Shown: piece after piece, positions 1 to 9,400 of the stretch | How positions within the stretch are numbered: position 1 is the stretch's first letter | How the letters are laid out: the number at the start of each line of letters is the position of its first letter | Source: an uncultured Solirubrobacteraceae bacterium | GTDB lineage: Bacteria; Actinomycetota; Thermoleophilia; Solirubrobacterales; Solirubrobacteraceae | Reading direction: 5' to 3' | NCBI GenBank assembly: GCA_902806215.1 | Contig: CADCVT010000375.1 | Span: forward strand, 1 to 9,756 | DNA length: 9,756 bases | The notes under the pieces: model-generated | Told to the model about the DNA's origin: nothing | What the model saw: only the letters and a program-made list of their open reading frames with translations | Databases searched by the model: none | Translations under genes and position numbers: made by a program

Positions 1-252
1 CGGTGGGCTGCTTCGCGAGCTCGTCTGATGGCGAGAGCCAATCGCCGATCGCGACGTCGGCGGCGCCGCCGCCGCGTTCACTGACGCCGGGTAGCTGGTG
101 GCCGAGCGAGCCAGCGGACCGCCAGTGACGTAGCTGACTGCACCGTACGGAGCTCGCGGCCGCGTCGTGCAGCGACCTCGGATCGGTCGCGCGCTCCGCC
201 GATGTTCCACAACCAGAACCAGACGCTGTTCAGTTCGTAGTGGCGCGCTGCC

Positions 253-267
253 GATAGGGGTCCTATC
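253..267. promoter_or_regulatory. Perfect inverted repeat GATAGG-ggt-CCTATC
   Basis: Six-base arms at 253-258 and 262-267 are exact reverse complements around a 3-base spacer. The element lies about 90 bases before the proposed GTG start. Its GATAGGG core recurs at 334-340 inside a second inverted repeat. It could be an operator for a dimeric regulator or part of a promoter, since GATAG resembles -10 elements used by some alternative sigma factors. There is no following T-run, so a terminator is unlikely. The structure is plain in the sequence; the function is a guess. Confidence 0.3.
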
Positions 268-325
268 CCTCCGAATCTACGTCGAACGCGTAGGGCAGAC
301 GCTGGAGTCACGCTCAAGTGCCTTC

Positions 326-345
326 CCGGCCCTGATAGGGCCCGG
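326..345 (+). promoter_or_regulatory. GC-rich hairpin just upstream of the start codon
   Basis: GGCCCT (328-333) and AGGGCC (337-342) are exact reverse complements around a GAT loop. A one-base bulge would allow CCGG ends (326-345) to extend the stem. The hairpin ends about 12 bases before the GTG at 358. If transcribed, it would occupy the place where a ribosome binding site is expected, and its AGGG (337-340) is the only purine-rich stretch there. That AGGG is about 17 bases from the GTG, too far for a normal Shine-Dalgarno. The element may limit translation. Alternatively CTCAAG (313-318) and TGATAG (333-338), 14 bases apart, could be a poor sigma-28-like promoter, which would put the transcript start close to the GTG. 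Confidence 0.25.
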
Positions 346-357
346 CTCGCGAGCCTC

Positions 358-408
358 GTGCTTGCGCTCGCCGTCCTCCTATTGGCCTCCGCTCCGGCTG
401 CGCAGGCC
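358..408 (+). other. Sec signal peptide (residues 1-17)
   Basis: The first 17 residues from the GTG form a Leu/Ala/Val core followed by a small-residue cleavage motif ending A-Q-A, with Leu-Asp-Arg-Glu just after. This is a typical h-region and c-region with predicted cleavage after residue 17. The positive n-region is missing when translation starts at this GTG. In-frame codons just upstream would supply arginines (codons 337, 343) but contain no usual start codon. Either the start is unorthodox or the n-region has been lost. Confidence 0.7.
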
Positions 409-3400
409 CTCGACCGCGAGGACGCGACGCGCAAGGCGCTGGCTGCGCTGGCTGTCAAGAGTCACGACGACGCCCTCATCGTCTTCGGCCTGCGGGAGAC
501 GATCCCCGCGGGCTCGGTCATCAGCCAGTCGGCCCCCGACGGACCCGCGATCTCGGGCTTCGCTCGCAGCGACACGCGCGCGGAGCGCGCCCGTTTGCGG
601 AGGATCACCAGCGCAGGCGTGCGGGTGCACCGCGCGGACGTCCTTCTCCGCTCCGGCCGCGAGCGAACATGGTTGTTCTTCGAGGACCGGGGCCCGAGCC
701 AGGCGTTCGAGCATCCGGGACGGGTCGTGCTCGTCGGGGCGCGGACGGGTCGCGTTCGCGTTGCGGAAACCCGCTGGGTGCCGCTGATCGACGGCGACGT
801 CCCGCCGTTCTTCCGCGACGCCGAGGGGTACGAGGCGAAGCGCTTTCGCGTTCTGAGCAGGCGGTGGTCGGCGCCGCGGGTGCGCGCTCGCACGAGTCAA
901 GCTGCGCCCGTCGAGACGCGTCAGCAGGTGGCCGACGCGCTGGCGGCAGAGCGTTCGTGCGCGCTGCGCATCAGCGACACGCTGGGCAACTTCTACGACT
1001 TCGGCCACGTCGACAAGACGCGAGCGCGGCTTGGCCGCTTCTTCGAGGGGCTCGAGAAGCTCAACGCGGGCTTCCTCTCGCGCCGGTACACGACCGACGA
1101 GGGCCAGACGCCGATCGAGGCCGCCCAGGCGCTGATCGACGACCACGGCTGCCGGGACCTGTTCCTCCACGTCGCCGGCGGCGCCGCGAAGGGCGGGGCC
1201 GTGGGAACGGTCATCGGTCTCCGGCCCGCCGAGGGCGGCCTGATCGAGTGGCAGGCCCTCAGGACGGAAGACCTCGAGAGGCTCGTCCAGGCGAACAAGG
1301 GCGTGACGTTCAAGTTCGTCTTCGATGCACCGCATGCCGCGCGCTCGACCCCGAAGCTGATCGACGAGCCCAACACGGTCCTCCTGCTCGCGGCAGGCGG
1401 CCCCGACGGCGTCAGCTTCACGTTCCTGCCCGAGGTGCTCGGTCCGGACGGCGTCCCGGGCAACTCGCAGAACCCCGACCGGCTGCTCGAGTTCACCAAC
1501 GCCCTCATCAACGGCCTCGAGGGCTTCGTGCGTAGCCCGGCCGAGGTCGCGCGCCACCGCGCCGAGGCGAACGGGATCTCGATGATGGCCTGGATGATGG
1601 CCCGGGCGATGGGGCTGAGCCCGGCCGGAGTCTTCGCGGCGCCGCTAGGGCTCCTCAAGGCGCCCGTCTCGCCACTCACGCCGCCCCCGCCCCCGCCGGT
1701 GCCGCAGGTGCCGCCGCGCCCGCCGGCCGATCCGCCGACCGCGGTCAACCACGCTCCGGTCCCGACGACGGCGGCGCAGCCTACGACCGAGGACACCGCC
1801 CGCGCGATCGCCCTCACCGCGACGGACGCCGACGGCGACCCGCTCACCTTCACGATCACCGACCTGCCCGACCACGGCACCCTCGCCGGCACGCCGCCGA
1901 ACCTCGTCTACACGCCCGCCAAGGACTTCAACGGCACCGACGCCTTCACCTACACCGTCGCCGACAATCGCGGCGCGAGCGCTCAGCAGACCGTGCAGAT
2001 CCCGGTCGGGTCGTCCGACGATCCAGCCGTGGTCACGACCACGAGCGGCGCGCTCGCGCAGTTCGTCGAGGACGGGACGGCGCAGACGGTCGACGGCGCG
2101 CTGACGATCGCCGACGCCGACTCGGAACAGTTGACGGAGGCGACCGCGACGATCGCCGTCGGCCGGCAGAGCGACGACGTGCTCGCGGCGACGGTGCCGG
2201 CAGCCATCACCAAGGACTACGACGCCGCGACCGGTGTTCTCACGCTCTCCGGTCCTGCGAGCGTCGAGGACTACCAGCAGATGCTGCGGTCGGTCACCTT
2301 CGACACCACGAGCCAGGCGCCGGGCGCGTCGCGGACCGTCGAGTTCCGAGCCGAGGACGGCGACGACAGCGGCGCTCCGGCCGAGCGCGGGGTCCTGGTC
2401 GAGGCGGTCAACGACGCGCCGGCGCTCACGTTGCCGAGTGCGCCGTCGACGCCCGAGGACACCTCGAGCGCCCTCAGCCCGGGTGTCAGCGATGTGGACG
2501 CGGTCGGCGATGACGTGGAGGTCGACCTCGACGTGGACCACGGCACGCTGACGCTGTCGACAGTGGCGGGCCTGACGAGCTCGTCGGGCGACGGCAGCGA
2601 CGCGGTCTCGCTGACCGGCACGGTGAGCGAGGTCAATGCCGCGCTCTCCGGTCTGAACTACTCGCCGGCGACGAACTTCAACGGCTCGGACACGCTCACG
2701 GTCGCGATCGACGACCTGGGTCACGGCGGCTCGGGTGGCGCGAAGAGCGACAGCGATTCGGTCTCGATCGGCGTGAGCGCGGTCAACGACGCGCCGGTGA
2801 ACACGGTCCCGGGCGCACAGTCGACCACCGAGGACACGGCCAAGACGCTGTCGGGCGCGGGCGCCCCGTCGGTGGCCGACGTCGACGCCGGCACGGACGA
2901 CGTCAAGGTGACGGTCAGCGCGCTGCACGGGCAGATGACGCTGAACGGCGTCACGGGCGATTCGGTCGACTTCACCGGGACGGTCGCGCAGGTCAACGCG
3001 AAGCTCGACGGGCTCCGGTACACGCCGGACGCCGACTTCAGCGGCGTCGACACCGTGACGGTCCTGACCGACGATCTCGCCCACAACGGGTCGGGCGGCC
3101 CTCGGACCGATACCGACACGATCGCCTTCACGATCACCGGCGAGAACGACGCGCCGTCGATCACCATGCCGGCGTCGATCACGACCGACGAGGACACGCC
3201 CAAGACGCTGAGCGCGAGCGTGGCCGACGCGGACGCCGGAGGCGACGACGTCAAGGTCGACCTGACGGCCTCGCACGGCAAGCTCACGCCGTCGACGGTC
3301 GCGGGGCTGACGAACCACAGCGGCGGCGGCACCGGCGCGCTGTCGCTCACCGGGTCGCTGAGCGAGGTCAACGCGGCGCTGACCGACCTCGCCTACGCGC

Positions 3401-6400
3401 CCAGCCCCAACTTCAGCGGCTCCGACTCCATCGCGGCGACCATCAGCGATCTCGGCCACACCGGGAGCGGCGGCGCGAAGACCGACAGCGACGCGACGAG
3501 CGTGAGCATCGGCGCGGTCAACGACGCGCCGGTCAACCAGCTGCCGTCGGCACCGACGCTCGACGAGGACGCCTCGAAGACCTTCGGCGGGGCCGGCAAG
3601 ATCTCGGTCACAGACGTCGACGCGGGCGGCGCCGACGCCCTCGACGTCAGGCTCGACGTCGATCACGGCACCCTCGTCGTCGCCTCCGGCGGCGGGGCCA
3701 CCGCGACCGGCAGCGGCACCGACAGCGTCCGCCTCACCGGGACGTTCACGCAGGTCAACGCCGCGCTCGACGGCATGAAGTACACGCCGGCGGCCGACTA
3801 CGCGGGCGGCGACACGCTGACAGTCGTCTCCGACGACGCCGGCGCGACCGGCTCGGGTGGCGCGAAGTCCGACACCGACACCCTGACCCTGACCGTCGCC
3901 GCAGTGAACGACGCGCCGTCCATCACGGCGCCGGCGTCGATCACGACCGACGAGGACACCGCGAAGACGCTGAGCCCATCGGTCAGGGATGTCGACGCCG
4001 GCGCGTCCGACGTCAAGGTCGACCTCAGCGCCTCGAACGGCACCCTGACCCTTTCACCCTCGAGCGGCCTGACCTCCGTGACCGGCAGCGGCTCCGGCAC
4101 CGTCTCGCTGACGGGCACCGTCAGCGAGGTCAACACGGCGCTGACCGACCTGACGTATGCCCCGCGCGCGAACTTCAACGGCGCGGACACGATCGGCGTG
4201 AACGTGAGCGACCTCGGTCACTCCGGCTCGGGCGGCGCGAAGTCCGACAACGAGTCGATCGGCGTCACCGTCGCCGCGGTCAACGACGGGCCTGCGAACA
4301 CGGTGCCGGCGACGGCCACCACGGACGAGGACACGGCGAAGTCGCTGACCTTCAGTGTCGATGACGTCGACGCCGGCGCCGAGAGCGTGTCGGTCACGCT
4401 CACGGCGACGAACGGCACGGTCACGCTGGCCTCGCTGACGGGCCTCACCGGCGTGAGCGGGAACGGGACGTCATCCGCGTCGTTCAACGGTGGGCTCGAC
4501 CGCGTCAACGCGGCGCTGACCTCGTTCACCTACACGCCGAACACGAACTTCAACGGCAGCGCCACGGTCCAGATCCAGACCGCCGACAACGGCAACACGC
4601 CTGGCCCGGCGAAGACCGACACAGACTCCACGGCCGTGACCGTCAGCGCCATCAACGACGCGCCGACCAACACGGTGCCCGGGGCCCAGACACTCGACGA
4701 GGACGGCAGCAGGACGTTGTCGAGCGCCGCGACGACCAACCCGTCGGTCGCGGACGTCGACGCGGGCGCGGCCGACGACCTGCAGGTCTCGCTTTCGGTG
4801 GGCAGCGGCAAGCTGACGCTCGACGCGACGAACCTCGAGTTCTCGGACGGCGACGGCGCCGCCGACCGCTCGATGACCTTCAAGGGCACGAAGTCCGAGA
4901 TCAACGGCGCGCTCGACGGGCTGACCTACACGCCGAATGCCGACTTCGCTGGTGGCGACACCCTGCAGATCGTGACCAGCGACCTCGGTCACACGGGCGC
5001 GGGCGGCGCGAAGACCGACACGGACTCGATCGGCCTGACGGTCAGCGCCGTGAACGACGCGCCGGTGAACACGGTGCCGGCCTCTGCCAGCGTGACCGAG
5101 GACTCGCCGAAGTCGCTGACGTTCAGCGTCGCCGACCTCGATGCCGGAACGCAAGACGTCAAGGCGACCCTCACCGCGTCGCACGGGAAGATCAAGCTCG
5201 CCGCGAGCCCGGACGCGACGTCGCTGACCGGCGACGACAGCAAGGCCGTCGAGATCGTCGGCTCCGTCACCGAGGTCAACACCGCGCTGACGGGCTTCAC
5301 CTACACGCCCGACGCCGACTACGCCGGCGCGGACGAATCGCTCAAGCTCGTCACCAGCGACCTCGGCAACACCGGAGCCGGCGGTCCGCTCGCCGACACC
5401 GACAGCACCACGGTCAGCTTCGTCTCGGTCAACGACGCGCCGGTGATCACCGCGCCCGCCTCCGCGACCACGCCGGAGGACACGCAGCTCACCTTCGATC
5501 CCGTCCCGACCGTCGGCGACGTCGACGCGGGCGGCGACGCCCTCTGGGTGACGATCTCCGTGAGCCAGGGGACCCTCACGCTCGCCTCGGTGGGCGGCAT
5601 CGCGGCGTTCGAGACGGGCGACGGCAGCGACGATCGGGAGATGGTGTTCGACGCGTCGCTGAGCGGGGTCAACAACGCGCTGAGCGGACTCAAGTACAGG
5701 CCGGACAAGGACTTCAACGGCGACGACGAGCTCGAGATCACGGTCGACGACCAGGGCAACACCGGCGACGAGTTTGTCGCGCTGAGCGGCAGCAGCAGCA
5801 CCGAGATCGCCGTCGGCCCGGTGAACGACATCCCGGTCGTCGATCTCAACGGCAGCGGGTCCGGGACGGGAACGAACCCGACCTTCCTCGAGAGCGCCTC
5901 GCACGACAATCGCATCACCCTCGCGCCGGGCGCGACGATCGCCGACGTCGACGACGCGAGCATGGAGAGCGCGACCGTCACGCTCACGAACCGGCCGGAC
6001 AACAGCAGCGAGTCGCTCACCGCCACGGGAACGGACGGCATCACCGTCGAGCCGTACGACCGGTCAACCGGCGTGCTCCAGCTCCGCGGCACGGCGTCCA
6101 AGAGCAAGTACGAGCAGGTGCTGCGGACGGTCGCCTACGCGAACACGACGTCGGTGCCGGATGCGACGGATCGCTCGGTCACCTTCGTGGTCAACGACGG
6201 CACGGCCGACTCCGCGTCCGCGACGTCCACGGTCGAGGTCGTCCCGCTCAACGCGCCGCCGGTCGTCGACCTCGACACGACCGACCCGAGCTTCGACAGC
6301 TCCGCAACGTTCACCGAGGACGCGGGGGCCGTCAACGTCGCGCCGAATCCGGACATCACCGACGCCGATCTGACCGACACGCACATGGAGTCGGCGAGCG

Positions 6401-9400
6401 TCACGCTCACGAATCGGCCCGACGGGGCGAACGAGTCGCTGTCCACCGACGCGGCGGGCACCAGCGGCATCACCGTCGACGCGTACGACAGCGACACCGG
6501 CGTCCTGCTCCTGCACGGCCACGGCACGATCGCCGACTACGAGACCCTGATCTCGCGTGTGAAGTACGACAACGCGTCGCAGACGCCGAACACGGCTGAG
6601 CGCAGCATCACGGTCACCGTGAGCGACGGGCAGGCCTCGTCGACGAGCCGCACCGCCAAGGTCGACGTCAACAGCACGAACGACGCGATCAAGAACACGG
6701 CCCCCGGGGCGCAGAGCGGCACCGAGGACACGGGCATCACGTTCTCGGACACGGCCGGCAACGCGATCTCCGTCAGCGACGCCGACGCCGGGTCGGGCGC
6801 CGTCAAGGTCACGGTCTCCGCCGATCACGGCAAGCTGAGCGCACCGCTGCCCTCTTCGGGCGGGACGCGCAGCGGCAACGGCTCGCCCGCGCTCGTGCTC
6901 ACCGGGACCGTGTCCGCCGTCAACGGCGCCCTCGACGGTCTGAGCTACACGCCGGACGCGAACTACAACGGCGGCGACACGATCACGGTCGCCAGCGACG
7001 ACCAGGGCAACAGCGGCGGAGCCGCGACGACCGACAGCGACACGATCGCGGTCACGCTCACCGCGGCGAACGACGCACCCCAGAACACCGTGCCCGGCGC
7101 GCAGACCGTGAACGAGGACACCAACCTGCTCTTCTCGAGCAGCAACGGCAACGCCATCACGACGGACGACGCCGACTCGGGCGAGAATCCGATCAAGGTC
7201 ACGCTCGGCGTCGGAAGCGGCGTGCTGACGCTCGGCGGGACCGCCGGCCTGACGTTCACGACCGGCGACGGCGCGGGGGACCCGGCGATGGTCTTCACCG
7301 GGACGGTCGGCGCCGTCAAGACCGCTTTGGCGTCGGTCACCTACCGCGGCGACGCGAACACCTTCGGGACCGACACGCTCACGATGAAGACGAACGACCA
7401 GGGCCACAGCGGAGGCGCGGCGATCGAGGACACCGACACGGTCGCGGTCTCCGTCAGGGCCGTCAACGACGAGCCCACGTTCACCAAGGGCGCCGATCAG
7501 ACGAACGTCCCGAACCAGGACGAGAGCGGCCACGAGATCACCCGGACGCTCACCGGCTGGGCGACGAGCATCGACAAGGGCGCGCCGAACGAGTCGGGGC
7601 AGACGCTCACCTTCACGGTCACGACGATCAACGACGCGCTGTTCAGCACGCTGCCCGCGGTGAACACGTCGACGGGCACGCTGACCTACACGCCGAGCAA
7701 GACCACCTCGGGCAGCGCGACGGTCTCGGTCGTGCTCAGCGACGACGGCGGCACCGCCAACGGCGGCGACGACACGTTCACGACGCAGACCTTCACGATC
7801 ACGACCGTCTTCCCGCCGCCCGTCGCGCGCAACGACCCCGCGGCCGGCAACACCGTCGACTACGCGGCGACCGGCGGCGTGCCGATCGACATCCCGGCGA
7901 GCATCGGCGTGCTGGCCAACGACGACGTCTACGGCGCGACGATCGCGGGCTACGGCGCCTCCACCGGTACCGAGCAGAGCACGATCGCGACATCGACGCC
8001 GACGGCCGGCGGCGGCTTCGTGACCGTCAACGCGAACGGCAGCTTCCGCTACGAACCGCCGTCGACCCCGCCCGCGGGTGGCAACGACACGTTCAGGTAC
8101 CGGATCGCGAACCCGGGCGCAGCGTCGACAGCAACCGTGACGATCGCCGTCAGCAACCAGATCGTCTTCGTCGACGACGACGCGGCCGCGGGCGGCAACG
8201 GCACGCAGCTGCGGCCCTACAACGCGCTCTCCCAGATCCCCAGCGGCCGCAGCGGCAGCGGCGTGCTGTCGATCGCGTCCGGCACCTACGCGCGCACCGA
8301 CAGCGCGACCGGCGTTCTGCTCAAGGGCGGCGAGCACCTCGTCGGCCAGGGCGTGACCCTCGACGCGCACCTGCCCTTCACGCTCGCCCCGCGCAGCATG
8401 AACGGGCGTCCGGCGGCGGGCGCAAACCCGACGATCTCCACCAACGGCGCCCACGGCGTCCAGCTCGCAGGCGGGGCCGGCGTCAACAACAGCATCAAGG
8501 GCGTGACCATGGGGAACGCGGCCACCGCGGCGCTGATCTCCGGCTCGACGTTCGGGACGCTCACGGTCGGCAGCAACGTAACGGTCAACAACGCCACCGG
8601 CCAGGGCGTCTACTTCGGCAGCGGGGGGACCCTGAGCGGCGGCTTCGACTCCGTCTCGTCCTCCGCCGGCACGGCCGGGATCTTCTTGGACACCATCGCG
8701 ACGTCCGGGACCTTCAGCTTCGGCACCGGCACCATCGCCAACAACAGCTCTTACGGCGTCTTCGTCACGAACGGCACAGGCTCATACACCTTCGGCCAGT
8801 CGATCTCGAACAGCGCCACGCTGACTGCGCGAGTCGGCGGCAAGACCGCTGGCACCGTGACGTTCTCGGGCGATCTGAACCCGTCCGCCGCAGGAAAGCC
8901 CGTCGCCATCTCGTCCAACGGCGCCTCGACGAACGTCAACTTCAGCGGCGGCTCGAAGCGGCTCACCGGTGTCACCATCACGAACAACGCCGGCTCGACC
9001 TCGTTCGCCAACGGCGGCCTCGACGTCGACGCGCCCTCGTCCGGGACCGGTCTCAGCTCCACCGGCGGCGGCAGCCTCACCATCAGCGGCGCGAACAACA
9101 CGATCGACGCACCGAGCGGCCCGGCAGTTGACATCAACGGCGGCGCCTCGGACACGACGACCACGCTCGACGTGAACCTGGCGACCGCCGCGTCCACCAA
9201 CAGCAGCACGAACGGCATCCAGCTCGACGACACCACGGGCACCTTCTCCGCGAACGGGGGAACCCTCCAGGGCGCGACCGGGGCCGCCGTCCTGGTCAAC
9301 TCCGGCAACGCCGCGATCACCTACGGCGGCACGCTGGTCAACGGTCAGGGCAACGCCGCGGACATCACGAGCAACACCGGGGGCTCCGTCACGCTCAGCG

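Larger units (their letters stand above)
1..357. other. Upstream region without a supported gene
   Basis: I see no convincing coding sequence here. The frame of the big downstream gene is closed by a TAG at 238-240. The other plus-strand frames are closed early by TGA codons at 26-28, 82-84 and 126-128. A perfect 14-bp palindrome of C/G triplets lies at 58-71, but with no T-tract or loop it is not a credible terminator. A minus-strand frame running off the left edge (below about position 78) has gene-like codon use, but I found no ATG, GTG or TTG start for it. The last 110 bases hold two inverted repeats listed separately. The region probably contains the promoter of the giant gene, but no clear -35/-10 pair can be named. 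Confidence 0.5.

Noticed and set aside
58..71. Perfect 14-bp palindrome of C/G triplets
   Set aside because: Low-complexity GC-rich sequence with no loop and no T-tract; likely chance in this composition, not a terminator.
1..78. Possible minus-strand gene fragment at the left edge, with codon use that looks real and a short G-H-Q-x-x-G...V-x-x-G-D pattern reminiscent of zinc alcohol dehydrogenases
   Set aside because: The frame extends to about 230 but has no ATG, GTG or TTG start, the resemblance is short and lacks the key Glu after G-H, and the rest lies outside the window.
669..1535. Plus-strand open frame of 288 codons in a second frame
   Set aside because: Arg/Gly/Ala-rich, no domain, wholly inside the frame-1 gene; typical of out-of-frame reading in GC-rich DNA.
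379..1557. Minus-strand open frame of 392 codons opposite the N-terminal region
   Set aside because: It overlaps the plus-strand signal peptide, head and caspase-like motifs almost fully, and shows no domain of its own.
1645..3666. Minus-strand open frame of 673 codons opposite the repeat array
   Set aside because: Its translation is dominated by Arg, Val and Asp in monotonous strings with no domain, which is what the complement of Asp/Val/Thr-rich GC-rich codons gives. The plus strand has coherent cadherin-like motifs throughout.
4471..5904. Minus-strand open frame of 477 codons
   Set aside because: Antisense shadow of repeats A6-A9; repetitive R-V-V-D-like strings mirror the V-N-D-A-P repeats on the plus strand.
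2407..7461. Possible CRISPR or DNA-level tandem repeat array
   Set aside because: The periodicity of about 360-430 bases is protein-level repetition with many synonymous and non-synonymous differences; no short identical repeats with unique spacers are present.
6064..8454. Minus-strand open frame of 796 codons
   Set aside because: Same reason: Arg/Val/Gly-rich antisense shadow of type-A, type-B and Ig-like repeats, with no recognisable motif of its own.
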